Program-made: the position numbers and the translations under genes | From: Alphaproteobacteria bacterium | GTDB taxonomy: Bacteria > Pseudomonadota > Alphaproteobacteria > WRAU01 > Hepatincolaceae | DNA: 64,000 bases | Assembly: GCA_009780035.1 (NCBI GenBank) | Contig: WRAU01000001.1 | Location: 1-64,000, forward strand | Reading direction: 5' to 3' | The notes under the pieces: generated by a model | Told to the model about the DNA's origin: nothing | Database searches by the model: none | What the model saw: only the letters and a program-made list of their open reading frames with translations | Part shown: positions 43,211 to 52,914 of the stretch, piece after piece | Layout: each line of letters opens with the position of its first letter | Position numbering within the stretch: position 1 is the stretch's first letter

Positions 43211-44214
43211 ATGAGAAAAGATATTAAAATAGTAATTGGTATTCCAACAATTAATAGTAAAATGTATATAGGTTTTACTATTAATAAAATAAAACAGGAA
43301 ATAAAATATTGCTCTAATCTTATAGATTCAGAAAATATAGGAATTGTTATTTCTGTTAATGGAGATATTAGCAGTTATGATTTTATTAAAAAGACTTATA
43401 AAAATGACAACCAAATAGTTGTGTTATTTGAAGAACAGACTGGTAAAAACAACTCTTTAAATCAAATTATTAATTATGCTAAAATAAACAATATTCATAT
43501 TATCCACTGGTTTGATGATGATGTATCAATTAAAGAGCATACTTTAAAAATTAATTTAGAACAATTAATAAAAAATTTAGAGAACAATTCTCCGCCTCAA
43601 ATCGTAGCTTCTACAATTTTAAGAACTAAAAGAAGTTTATGGTTTTTTATAAAAAATTATGGATTTTTAAAAGGAATAATTCATTTTTACTACTATCTAA
43701 TATTTTCTCTGCCATTTGAAGAAACCGCGATCACCCAAATTTTTGTATAGGAATGAGTTATGGCATTTTAGTAAAAGATACGCCTACTTTCCCAGAAAGC
43801 TCAACCTCCATAGCAGATGATGGTTATATAGGCAACTATTATGCAATATTAAACAAGGATAAAATAATTAATGATAACTTCTTGCCGATAATCCACCCTA
43901 AAGATTCCTATGCTTATTTCAATGTCTCTACAAATCTAAATGAGTGGTTAAATCAACAACAAAGAATCTATGTGGGAGTTATGTATTCTTATTTTATTTT
44001 TAATAAAGATAGTGATTTTTTAAGGAACTATTTTGCTTGGCATTACTCACATGATGTTAAATCTAAAGATAATAAACTAACTTTTTTACAGCAAATTAGG
44101 TTTTATTTGTATTGCTTATATCAAAGAAAAATGAAAAAAAGAGCTGATTATTATTTAAAAACTAATAAAGAAATTAATTGGTCTATAGCCCGCTCAACAA
44201 AAGATTTTTTATAG
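43211..44214 (+). CDS. family 2 glycosyltransferase, frameshifted in a T-run
   Basis: Two frames form one enzyme. The first (43211-43750) has IVIGIPTINSKM, EEQTGKNNSLNQII and HWFDDDV (the DxD metal and sugar-nucleotide motif) and ends at TAG; the second begins at 43753 and, extended upstream in its frame, reads FCIGMSYGILVKD...ADDGYIGNYY, the acceptor-side part of GT2 enzymes. One extra T in the run at 43740-43744 restores a single protein of about 334 residues. No membrane segments are obvious. It would transfer a sugar within the island pathway. Inactive if the loss is real and not rescued. Confidence 0.7.
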
Positions 44215-44221
44215 GATTCTA

Positions 44222-45580
44222 ATGTTTTATTTTTCTAACAATAAAGATAGTTTAAAAGAAATCTCTTTACTATCTTTTCCCATAGCTTTAGATTTATTGT
44301 TTTTATTTTTAATTTTCTTTTTAGATTCTTGGTTCTTATCGTATATATCCGATGATATTGCTGGAAGCATAGGGTCTTTGTTTTCTATTTTTGGTATTTG
44401 TGCAGTGATATTTAGAGCAATATCCCAAGCAGGAACAGTGCTGGCATCAAAATATATGGGAATGAATGAAATAAACAAGTCTAGGGCTGTTGTTTCCATA
44501 TCAATTAGTATTAATTTACTATTTGGGTTATTACTATCTGCCTTGGCTATTATTTTTTCTAAAAAAATTGGACTCTGGTTGGGGTTAAATGAAGAACAAA
44601 ATATATATACTACTATATATTTACAAATAGTTGGAGCATCGTTAGTATTTTTATGTTTGCGTTATGCTCTTGCTAGCAGATTATATATTTCTAAAAATAG
44701 CATTAGTAATATGGTAATTACTATTATTATGCTTGTAAGCAGCACTATTTTTAATATTCTTGCTATTTTATTTCTAAAAGGAAATATTAATATGCTAATA
44801 GGTATTAGCCTAGGGACTATGTTATCTCAAATATTATCGGTGATATGTTTATTATATTTTGTAAAAAAAGAAGATAATAGTTTTTATAAATTATTCTCTA
44901 TTAAATTACTTTTATGTAATTTTATTACATTTTATAAAAAGTTATTTAGTATTTTACTACCAGTTACTGCTGAACCTATTGTTACCCAATTTATTAATAT
45001 AGCATTTACAATTATTGCAATTAATATATCAGCATTGGCTTTAACTGCAAGAGTATATGTTACCAACTTGCAGTTCATAATACTGGCATTTTCTTTAGCC
45101 TTTTCCATCGGAGCTCAGATACTAATATCAAACTATTTTGGAGCAAAACAGATAGAAAAAATTAAGAAATCATTTTTTAACAGTATATTTTTATTAATTT
45201 TAATAACACTTTTACTATCTTTACCAGTATTCATTTTAAAAGAGAACCTTTTTAATATTTTTACAAATAATGGAGATATAAAATTATTGGGTTTGCAAGT
45301 TATTTATATTTGTTTATTAATAGAATTTATTAAAATTTTAGGATTAATGTCAACATTTTCACTGGTTGGAATCGGGGATAGCGTATACCCTAATATTTGT
45401 AGCATATTATTAATGTGTTTTATTACTTTGCCTTTAAGTATATTTTTTGTATTCTACTTAAAAGCAGGATTAATTGGCATATTTGTAGCCCAGCTAATAG
45501 AGGAATCTCTTCGTGCGAGCATATTATTTCATAGATTTATCTTGAAAATAAAAAGAATGGGAGAACTCCATTTGCACTGA
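44222..45580 (+). CDS. MATE-family efflux transporter
   Basis: A 452-residue protein with 12 membrane helices and MATE features (SWFLSYISDDIAGSIGSLFS; ASKYMGMNEINKSRA; ISNYFGAKQIEKIKK; LVGIGDSVYPN). MATE pumps export drugs or natural products using H+ or Na+. It closes the island, likely exporting the product. It ends in TGA, one of only two TGA stops in the window; read-through would add just five to six residues before TAG. Confidence 0.85.
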   Translation: MFYFSNNKDSLKEISLLSFPIALDLLFLFLIFFLDSWFLSYISDDIAGSIGSLFSIFGICAVIFRAISQAGTVLASKYMGMNEINKSRAVVSISISINLLFGLLLSALAIIFSKKIGLWLGLNEEQNIYTTIYLQIVGASLVFLCLRYALASRLYISKNSISNMVITIIMLVSSTIFNILAILFLKGNINMLIGISLGTMLSQILSVICLLYFVKKEDNSFYKLFSIKLLLCNFITFYKKLFSILLPVTAEPIVTQFINIAFTIIAINISALALTARVYVTNLQFIILAFSLAFSIGAQILISNYFGAKQIEKIKKSFFNSIFLLILITLLLSLPVFILKENLFNIFTNNGDIKLLGLQVIYICLLIEFIKILGLMSTFSLVGIGDSVYPNICSILLMCFITLPLSIFFVFYLKAGLIGIFVAQLIEESLRASILFHRFILKIKRMGELHLH

Positions 45581-45728
45581 TTTTTGTGTTGAATAAACCT
45601 ATAGAATTATGTTGCCGGCTATCAATAAATAAAATTTATTTCTTGCATTTATAAATAATTATTGCTAAATTTTCATTGTTGATTGCTCAGCGGCAATTTA
45701 TCTTGTATCCTAATCATTGGATATTTGT

Positions 45729-45803
45729 TGGGGTGTAGCCAAGTGGTAAGGCAGCGGGTTTTGATCCCGCCATTCGGAGGTTCGAATCCTTCCACCCCAG
45801 CCA
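45729..45803 (+). tRNA. tRNA-Gln (anticodon TTG)
   Basis: Acceptor TGGGGTG/CACCCCA, D-arm, anticodon stem GCGGG/CCCGC with loop TTTTGAT (anticodon TTG), T-loop TTCGAAT, CCA encoded. It ends the island on its right side. Confidence 0.95.
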
Positions 45804-45844
45804 AAACCATGAATTTAGTGAATCTTTTTTTATAGATATTTTTA

Positions 45845-48796
45845 ATGATTTTGCGTTTTTTATTTTTAATTGGTGTAGTTTTTTCTTTGTTGATTATTGC
45901 GCCGCACCGTGCGGAAGCTAGATGTGATGATGATGCCGGCAAAGAAGATGCCCTTAGCACCGGAAATTTTATTTCTTGCGGGCACAACAGCGCACAGCAG
46001 GGTTATATTGCCGAGTTCGGCAATCCGCAAAAGCCGTCTGATGAAACCGATCCCAATAGCCCGCTAACACCAATAGAGCCAACGGATTATAACAATCTTA
46101 ATCCTCTTAATTTTTCGGGAAATTCTAATGTTAAATTCCATTTTTATAGGTTTTTAAATAATGCGGAAATTAATGTTAGTGATAATTCTATATTAGATAT
46201 TCAGCTTTATAACTCTAATGCAGATTTAAAATTTACAGTAAACCCTGTTGAAGACCCTAATAACCCGCCTGATACTACTGACACAAGTTCTATAATTTAC
46301 CGCGGGGGCACATCGGGCAAAGTTAGCGTATATCTTCCGGTTTCTTGTAATTTAAACAAATGTTTTAGCACCTCCAGTAATATTGATTACTTAAATTTTC
46401 AAGGATATGAGGGGGGCTCAAGCACTAATAACGGCGGACAAATAACTATTGGTTTAAATAAAGATGGGCGTGAAGAAAAAGCAAATGTGGTAATTAATCA
46501 TATTATAGGCAACGGCATTATTGATATAAACGATGGCTCTAAACTAACTATTAAAGATTATATAATTGACGACAGCAATATTGAGAATTCCTCATATTAC
46601 ATTAGTGAAATAAAAGGAGGTGCTGATTCGGAGGTAATTTTTGATACTAAAATTTTTACTAGAGCTCTAAATGTTGGTAAAGCCACTTTTAACTATGATT
46701 CTAAAATTATGAGCATACAAGCTCAAGGGGGCGAGTATATCTTCAATGCAAGCTCTGATATTGGTGATGTAAACGCTCTAAAAACTATAACAATTAATAA
46801 TAATGCCTCTGTTGTAGTTAAGAATTTATATACTATTGACGAGGTTAATATAAAAGCAGGTTCTACTTTAGAAATTCAAGGCGGAGATAAAAGTAGTCAA
46901 AACATAAGCACTATCAGTAAGGTGCAAGGCGAGGGAACTTTATATATTAATCCAACTAATTCACAAGAAGGAAACAATCAAAGTTTTAAAATGACTGATG
47001 TGAATTTTAACACTTTAGTTTTTAATGAGGGAGATTTAAGAATAAATAATGATGGTAATACAGACAAAATAACTCGCCGTATAAAAAATATTAAGCGCAG
47101 TGATGCTAGCCGTATGGGCGGAACTTTAATAGCGGAAGGAGCTGTAGTTTTTGATAATGTTGAGTATCTTAATAAATTAATTATTTGCGTAGCAGATGCA
47201 AATAATTGCCAGGCTAATTTAACGCTAAAAAAAGTTCAGCATTTAAATGAGCTTGAAATTAATAACGGTATTCTGCGTTTAGAAATCAGCAATAATAATA
47301 ACGATAGCAATATTAACTCTAGTGCAGCTTTAACTGCAGATACTATTAATATTAATGGCGGTGAATTGCAAGCTGAAATTAAAGATACTACCACTATTAA
47401 AAATAAAAATACTTATTGGGTGCTGAATTCGCAGAATTTAACTGTAGCCAGTTTAACCGATAATGTTAAAACTTTGCTGCCTAGTTGGTATGATAAAACC
47501 TATTATCTTACTGGCGAAGCTGATGAAAATGGTAATATTGCTAATTACGATAATCTTATGCTAACAGTTGAGCGTAATCATACATATAATGATGTTGTAT
47601 CAAAGTCAGATTTATCCAATAAAGATGTTTTAAAATTTGCCAGCTATTTTGATTCCTTAATAAAATCTAGCACTCCCCTTGACATATCTGCTAAAACACT
47701 AACCTATTTAGATTTATTCTCAGATGAAGATACACTAGCAAACAACATTCAAAGTTTAATTCCGCTTTCAAAAAACACCTATATTAAAACTGCCCATGCC
47801 AGCTTAAAAGAAGCCTTAGATGTTTCTAAAACTAAGGGAATTTCTAATAGAAAACCTTTTGGCATATGGGATAAACGGCAGGCAGCTCCGGCACCGGAAG
47901 ATAACCTTTGGGCGGTAGCTTTTATTAGCGATGGTGAATTTAATAATGCCGATATGAAAGATTCTTATAAATCTCAGGCAGGTCAATTTGGCTATAGTTT
48001 TTACAATCAGGTTTCGCCTAACAACCGCGAAGGACAAACCTTTTATCTAGTTGGCGGTTTCTCGCGCGGCAGTATTAATAACAATGCTCAAGATACCAAT
48101 ATTTCTACTTTTAATACCGGCGGAATTTTTGATTACCGCGATGAAAATGATATGCTTAAGTTTTCGTTGCTTTACGGATACAGTTCTTTTGATACCAATA
48201 AAAGCTATTTCCTTAGCACTGCTGATAATATGACAGATGTTCTAGGCGATAGCGGAGAGCTTTCCGGAGGTCGTTTACAGTCAAATCCAACTACTCATGA
48301 AATTCTGTTGGATATGCAATACTCTAAAGAAATATTTATTGAATATTTAAGCAGCTTCTCGCAATGGAGCAATACAATTTTAACGCCGAAACTATTTATT
48401 ACGCCATCGCTTTTAGTAGGCAACAATTACAAGCAAGAAAGCGAGGCTTCTTCTATAAAAGTGGGCAGCTACTCTACCGTAATTTTAGAAAGCGGCGGCG
48501 GTTTTGGCTTATCTAAAGAGGTTAATCTTAACAGCAATTCTAGGGTAAAACTTGCTTTTGATGCCGATGTGTTCTATCGCTATTATAATATCCCGGCAAA
48601 TGCTATAGGCTTTGCAGAAACTTCACAAACCGTATCTTTAGGACGCGAAAATGCTTATAGCGGAATTGTGGCAGCCCCAATGGTAAGCGCCTTTTGGATA
48701 TATCAATCTTCGCAGCTAGGCAGCTATTATAAAAGAGAAATATCCAGCAGCCATTATCAAAATATTTTTGGCGTATCTTATAAATATTCCTTTTAG
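45845..48796 (+). CDS. autotransporter with large passenger, first of tandem pair
   Basis: A 983-residue secreted surface protein. Signal peptide about residues 1-27 (MILRFLFLIGVVFSLLIIAPHRAEA). Passenger about 28-620 of Asn/Asp/Ile-rich beta-helix repeats (IDINDGSKLTIKDYIID type). The final approximately 290 residues form the outer-membrane barrel, with FYLVGGFSRGSI..FNTGGIFDYRDEND..LKFSLLYGYSSFDT and a terminal strand GVSYKYSF ending in Phe. 47% of its structural blocks recur in the next gene, so they are paralogues. Probable host interaction role. Confidence 0.85.
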   Translation: MILRFLFLIGVVFSLLIIAPHRAEARCDDDAGKEDALSTGNFISCGHNSAQQGYIAEFGNPQKPSDETDPNSPLTPIEPTDYNNLNPLNFSGNSNVKFHFYRFLNNAEINVSDNSILDIQLYNSNADLKFTVNPVEDPNNPPDTTDTSSIIYRGGTSGKVSVYLPVSCNLNKCFSTSSNIDYLNFQGYEGGSSTNNGGQITIGLNKDGREEKANVVINHIIGNGIIDINDGSKLTIKDYIIDDSNIENSSYYISEIKGGADSEVIFDTKIFTRALNVGKATFNYDSKIMSIQAQGGEYIFNASSDIGDVNALKTITINNNASVVVKNLYTIDEVNIKAGSTLEIQGGDKSSQNISTISKVQGEGTLYINPTNSQEGNNQSFKMTDVNFNTLVFNEGDLRINNDGNTDKITRRIKNIKRSDASRMGGTLIAEGAVVFDNVEYLNKLIICVADANNCQANLTLKKVQHLNELEINNGILRLEISNNNNDSNINSSAALTADTININGGELQAEIKDTTTIKNKNTYWVLNSQNLTVASLTDNVKTLLPSWYDKTYYLTGEADENGNIANYDNLMLTVERNHTYNDVVSKSDLSNKDVLKFASYFDSLIKSSTPLDISAKTLTYLDLFSDEDTLANNIQSLIPLSKNTYIKTAHASLKEALDVSKTKGISNRKPFGIWDKRQAAPAPEDNLWAVAFISDGEFNNADMKDSYKSQAGQFGYSFYNQVSPNNREGQTFYLVGGFSRGSINNNAQDTNISTFNTGGIFDYRDENDMLKFSLLYGYSSFDTNKSYFLSTADNMTDVLGDSGELSGGRLQSNPTTHEILLDMQYSKEIFIEYLSSFSQWSNTILTPKLFITPSLLVGNNYKQESEASSIKVGSYSTVILESGGGFGLSKEVNLNSNSRVKLAFDADVFYRYYNIPANAIGFAETSQTVSLGRENAYSGIVAAPMVSAFWIYQSSQLGSYYKREISSSHYQNIFGVSYKYSF

Positions 48797-48942
48797 TTAA
48801 ATAAAAAAACTTCATATACCGCTATAAATTATATAGCAGCAATTTTATTGCTAAATACAAATCATTGTTATTATTTATTATTAAAAATGCTACTACCTTT
48901 AGTAGAATTATTAAATAATAAATAAAAGGAGCAATAAAATAA

Positions 48943-51756
48943 ATGAAGATTCGTTTTGTATTTTTAGCATGGTTATTTTTAGGCATTATTCTTGTTGGTT
49001 TTTCTTTTATGCCAATGCCTCTTAAGGCAGCAAACTGTAATTTTAGTACAGGAGTTTTTGATGATGGCTGCACCGCCAGCCGATGGGATAGCGGAAATGA
49101 TTCATATAATCTTCCTATTCTGCAAATGACTAGGGCTTCTGATATGCTATTTTACAATGTCCAATTTCTTAATCCCGTTAATATAAGCGTTGCCAGCAAC
49201 TCAAGGTTGGCTATTTCTGCAAGGAATACAACTGCAACCTTAAATTTTACAGTGGTAGATTCTACGGCTCGTATTGATTATGGCGGCGGTGCCAGCGGAG
49301 TTGTTAATGTAAATTTAAATTCTGCTTGTTATAGCGTGGATTGCTTCAGATCTAACGGTAATATCACCAACTTGAATTTTCAAGGCAGCAATGGAGCTAA
49401 TGGCGGGTGGTTTACAGTCGGCGCTAGAAACAGAACAGGAGGCACTCCGCAGTCTGCCAATATTATCGTGCAGAATATTGCAGGTAATGGTTCTATTAAC
49501 TTAACAAATAATTCTAGCTTAACTATCCAAAACTATGGGTATGATGCTGCCAGCAACACCAATGCCATTAATTTTATTAGAGGAGTTAACGGCGGACAGC
49601 TAATAGCAAATAGCGATATTTTTATCAATGAGCTGAATGTTTCTAATGCTGCATTCAATGGTGATATAACTAAAATTCTTAATATATCAGGCAGCGGCAA
49701 TAATGGTAGCATTGTTTTTAATGGCAATGCCGATATTACTAGTATTGCCAATAGTGATAATATACTTTTTAATGGTGATGCGGCGATTGAAAAAATTGAT
49801 GATAGCGGCAGCATAACTTTTAATAACGGCACAAGCTCAACTATTACGAATCTTAATTCTCTTAATAATTTAACATTAAACCATTCTATAGTATCGGTTG
49901 ATAATTTAGTTTCGTTAGGTGATGTTAATATAGGAAGGGATTCTACTTTAAATATAGCTAATAGCAATAATGGTTTTATTAATGCGGTATCGGGTAATGG
50001 CACTTTGCAGGTAGATAGCGGCAGCACCACGATTCATAATATCAATTTGAACAACTTAGTTTTTAATGACGGCGATATAATTCTGGAAAAAGACTGGACG
50101 GGCGCGCCGCATATTATTAATAATATTACCAGAACCGGCGGTGTGGAAGACGATACTTTTTCAGGCGGCAATTTAACGCAAACTGAAGGCACATTAATTA
50201 TCCGCAATATTGATTGGCTTAATTCGCTGACTATAGACGGCAGTGAAAGTTCGCATTTGGCTTTGACTAATGTTAATCATATTGGCAGTTTAAATATAAA
50301 TAACGGTGGTTTGTATTTAGTAGTCAGCCATGATAACAATATATCTACTGAGGGTTATTCTGAGGTAATTCATGTAGATAACGCAACATTCAATGGTGGA
50401 ATTACCACTGCTATGATTCGTAATACTGCGGAATTAAAAGTGGGTGAGTTAAATGAATTTTTATTGATTAATGCTGATAACGGCATTACAACTACAAGAG
50501 CGATAGACCAAAGTTTATTTAGCACCAGCCTTTCTAATTTATGGTGGAATGTGGAGGTAGTGGTTAATCCTAATAATCCTAAGCAGCTGCTAATGCAAGT
50601 AGAAAGAATGAAGTCTTTAGTAGTAGTGCTTAATGAAGATCTAGATGTTCCAAATACTCTGCAAGTTAACGACTTAGCCGAATACCTAGATGAATTAATT
50701 AGACGAGGAATTCCTTTAGAAATAGAATCATACCTAGAAGCATACTCTAACACTCCGCAGGAGCTATACGATAATCTTCGCAGCATGATCCCATTAGCCA
50801 GTGATACCTATTTAAAATCTGCGCATTATGGGCTATCTTCATCACTATCTATTTCTAAGGTTAATGCACTAGTGGAAGATAAAGATGTATGGGCGTTATA
50901 TTATTATTCTAACGGACGCTTTAAAAATGAAAATGAAGGCTCCCGCGATGTTAGCAAGGCTAACTCTATGCAGTTCGGCTATAATTTTTGGAGTAGTGCC
51001 AATGAAGATTCGCAAAATAAGCAATCTTTTGGCGTAATAGGCGGCTTTTCTATAGGAGATACCTCTAATGTTAACTATCGTAGTGATTCTTTAGCTTTTA
51101 ATGCTGGCGGCATGTATCGCTATCAGATAGAAAATAATATATTTAATATTTCTATGATGTATGGCTTATCGGCATTTGATACTCGCAGAGACTACTTTAT
51201 CAGCACTAATCCCGTTCCTGATAGTCTTATGTATTTTGGCGTAGATAACTCAAGATTACAATCTTCTCTAAATACTCATGAGATTTTGCTTGATGCTCAA
51301 TATGGCTATAAATTGCAGATAGATGCGCTGCAGGGTGCAGCTTTAACGCCAAGAGTTTTTATAACGCCATCGGTATTAATTATTAATAGCTATACTGAAA
51401 AAGGACCATACTCAAATATGGAAGTAAAATCGCAAACTACGCCAATTGTTGAAAGCGGTGCAGGCTTTGATTTAACTAAAGGCTTTAATGTTTATAACGG
51501 CAGTTTAGATGTATCTATAGGAAGCGATGCCTTTTATAGACATTATAGAATCCCAGCAAAAAGAGTTGCTTTTGCCGGTAGTCCTTTTAGTGCTACCTTG
51601 GGCGAAAAACATGGATATGATGGATTTGTAATAACTCCTAAAATTGCTGCCGGCTATACTTATAAACAATCGCAGTTCGGTATTTTTTATCAAAGAGAAA
51701 GCGCAAAAGAATACTTCGACAGTGCTGTTGGTGCATCTTATAAATATAGTTTCTAG
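48943..51756 (+). CDS. autotransporter, second of tandem pair
   Basis: A 937-residue paralogue of the preceding protein. Signal peptide about residues 1-28 (MKIRFVFLAWLFLGIILVGF). Passenger 30-620 shares blocks with its neighbour in the same order (SGVVNVNLNSACYSVDCFRS with ..SVYLPVSCNLNKCFS; NLNFQGSNGANGG with YLNFQGYEGGSS; GNGSINLTNNSSLTIQNY). The barrel shares FNAGGMYRYQIENN..MYGLSAFDT and the terminal GASYKYSF. RBS AAGGAG precedes ATG 48943. Confidence 0.85.
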   Translation: MKIRFVFLAWLFLGIILVGFSFMPMPLKAANCNFSTGVFDDGCTASRWDSGNDSYNLPILQMTRASDMLFYNVQFLNPVNISVASNSRLAISARNTTATLNFTVVDSTARIDYGGGASGVVNVNLNSACYSVDCFRSNGNITNLNFQGSNGANGGWFTVGARNRTGGTPQSANIIVQNIAGNGSINLTNNSSLTIQNYGYDAASNTNAINFIRGVNGGQLIANSDIFINELNVSNAAFNGDITKILNISGSGNNGSIVFNGNADITSIANSDNILFNGDAAIEKIDDSGSITFNNGTSSTITNLNSLNNLTLNHSIVSVDNLVSLGDVNIGRDSTLNIANSNNGFINAVSGNGTLQVDSGSTTIHNINLNNLVFNDGDIILEKDWTGAPHIINNITRTGGVEDDTFSGGNLTQTEGTLIIRNIDWLNSLTIDGSESSHLALTNVNHIGSLNINNGGLYLVVSHDNNISTEGYSEVIHVDNATFNGGITTAMIRNTAELKVGELNEFLLINADNGITTTRAIDQSLFSTSLSNLWWNVEVVVNPNNPKQLLMQVERMKSLVVVLNEDLDVPNTLQVNDLAEYLDELIRRGIPLEIESYLEAYSNTPQELYDNLRSMIPLASDTYLKSAHYGLSSSLSISKVNALVEDKDVWALYYYSNGRFKNENEGSRDVSKANSMQFGYNFWSSANEDSQNKQSFGVIGGFSIGDTSNVNYRSDSLAFNAGGMYRYQIENNIFNISMMYGLSAFDTRRDYFISTNPVPDSLMYFGVDNSRLQSSLNTHEILLDAQYGYKLQIDALQGAALTPRVFITPSVLIINSYTEKGPYSNMEVKSQTTPIVESGAGFDLTKGFNVYNGSLDVSIGSDAFYRHYRIPAKRVAFAGSPFSATLGEKHGYDGFVITPKIAAGYTYKQSQFGIFYQRESAKEYFDSAVGASYKYSF

Positions 51757-51827
51757 TATGGTTGAAATAGATAAGAATCTAGTTTAATATAATAAATAAG
51801 ATTCTTATCTTTTCAGGGGAATGTAAA

Positions 51828-52283
51828 ATGAAAAAAATTTTAAAATTATTATCGGCTATAGCAGTTTTTTCAGCAATGCAAATTAGCAGCCTGTTTGCGG
51901 TTTGCGATAAAGCCTATAATGACAACCTGTCTGCAGATTACGAATGGTATTTGCTGATAGACAACAGAACCGCTCAGCAGCTTCTTAATGCTAAGGTTAC
52001 TAATGCTTTTCAATTTTGCCGTGTTGACGGCAGAACTATTACTGTGACCATAGATAACAGAGCAGATGGCTCTTCAGTTTTCGGCATAATGGATAATCAG
52101 GAAGAAAGAAAAACCACACTAACCTTAGGCAGCAATAATGTTAAAGCCTTGCTGCAGGGTGAAGATCCTAGAGTAGGGTATTGGGACAGCATTAAACTTT
52201 TTGTAGATGGCGGCAAAATGTATGTGGGTTTTTTAATTGTTCCAGATAACGAGGTTGCAAAACAGCCTCTGCAACAAAATTAG
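51828..52283 (+). CDS. exported protein of unknown function
   Basis: A 151-residue protein with a signal peptide (residues 1-24, MKKILKLLSAIAVFSAMQIS). Two Cys follow (VCDK, FQFCRVDG). Mature part is alpha/beta. RBS AGGGGAA precedes the ATG. It lies downstream of the autotransporters and may be secreted or periplasmic. Family not recognised. Confidence 0.65.
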   Translation: MKKILKLLSAIAVFSAMQISSLFAVCDKAYNDNLSADYEWYLLIDNRTAQQLLNAKVTNAFQFCRVDGRTITVTIDNRADGSSVFGIMDNQEERKTTLTLGSNNVKALLQGEDPRVGYWDSIKLFVDGGKMYVGFLIVPDNEVAKQPLQQN

Positions 52284-52360
52284 TTTTATGCCTGCGCTAA
52301 AATTTTTAAAATTACATATTGTTGTTTTAATTTAATTGTGGTAAATTTATATACTGTATT

Positions 52361-52447
52361 GCCCCTATGGCGGAATTGGTAGACGCGTCAGACTCAAAAT
52401 CTGATTCCTGTATGGGAGTGGGAGTTCGATTCTCTTTGGGGGCACCA
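52361..52447 (+). tRNA. tRNA-Leu (anticodon CAA)
   Basis: An 87-base class II tRNA. Acceptor GCCCCTA/TGGGGGC, anticodon stem TCAGA/TCTGA with loop CTCAAAA (anticodon CAA), long variable arm, T-loop TTCGATT, discriminator A and CCA encoded. TATACT at 52350-52355 is a plausible -10 box. Confidence 0.95.
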
Positions 52448-52589
52448 TTTTTCCGCAGATTCAAAATATCTTCCTATATTTTATTTTCTTCTTAACATAC
52501 CTTGCATGTATAACATATAAGTATATTGTAATCTATAAATTTACATATTTATAGTAATTTGTAGAATATAAACATACAAAATAAAAGAA

Positions 52590-52618
52590 TTGACAAATTA
52601 ATTCTTTTGATGCATAAT
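52590..52618 (+). promoter_or_regulatory. consensus promoter of tRNA-Trp(UCA)
   Basis: TTGACA (52590-52595), exactly 17 bases, CATAAT (52613-52618). This is among the best sigma-70 sites in the window and lies 48 bases before the tRNA, so the tRNA is probably well expressed. Confidence 0.75.
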
Positions 52619-52666
52619 ATTATTATAAAAATTAATCATAAGAATAAATTTTATTTAGAGTATTAT

Positions 52667-52740
52667 AGGAGTGTAGCTCAATGGCAGAGCAGCGGTCTTC
52701 AAAACCGCCAAAGTGGGTTCGATTCCTACCTCTCCTGCCA
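52667..52740 (+). tRNA. tRNA-Trp with UCA anticodon (UGA-reading)
   Basis: A 74-base class I tRNA. Acceptor AGGAGTG/CTCTCCT with A1-U72 and discriminator G73, the tryptophan identity set; D-stem GCTC/GAGC; anticodon stem GCGGT/ACCGC perfect with loop CTTCAAA, giving anticodon TCA where ordinary bacterial tRNA-Trp has CCA; T-stem GTGGG/CCTAC; CCA encoded. One U-U mismatch lies at 6-67. It is too short for tRNA-Sec. Such a tRNA decodes UGG and UGA as Trp, as in mycoplasmas and some reduced symbionts. Confidence 0.88.
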
Positions 52741-52754
52741 AAAAATTTAATCTT

Positions 52755-52838
52755 TTAGATTTATATGTTGTTGCAAGGTAGCTCATGTATGTTTATACAC
52801 TTCACCGCCTTGCTCCTAATATAAACTATAAAATCTAA
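52755..52838 (+). repeat. nested palindromic element (TCATGTAT core), copy 1
   Basis: GCAAGG (52773-52778) pairs with CCTTGC (52808-52813) around TCATGTATGTTTATACACTT; outer arms TTAGAT..ATCTAA also match. Related to 57232-57331 by its shared core and a following TCCT..TATAAA. Confidence 0.55.
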
Positions 52839-52914
52839 ATTTTATAAAAATTTAGCCTTTTAATGCAAGAAAATCGTTGTTATTTAATGCTTAATGGATT
52901 ATTCTTATTTTAAC

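Noticed and set aside
49533-50030. 165-residue frame opposite the second autotransporter
   Set aside because: Leu/Pro/Ser-rich antisense reading of the Asn/Asp/Ile repeat passenger; typical shadow frame.
52667-52740. tRNA-Sec or tRNA-Gly(UCA) as alternative to tRNA-Trp(UCA)
   Set aside because: It is 74 bases with no long variable arm, so not Sec; A1-U72 and G73 are Trp identity elements, whereas Gly would have G1-C72 and U73.
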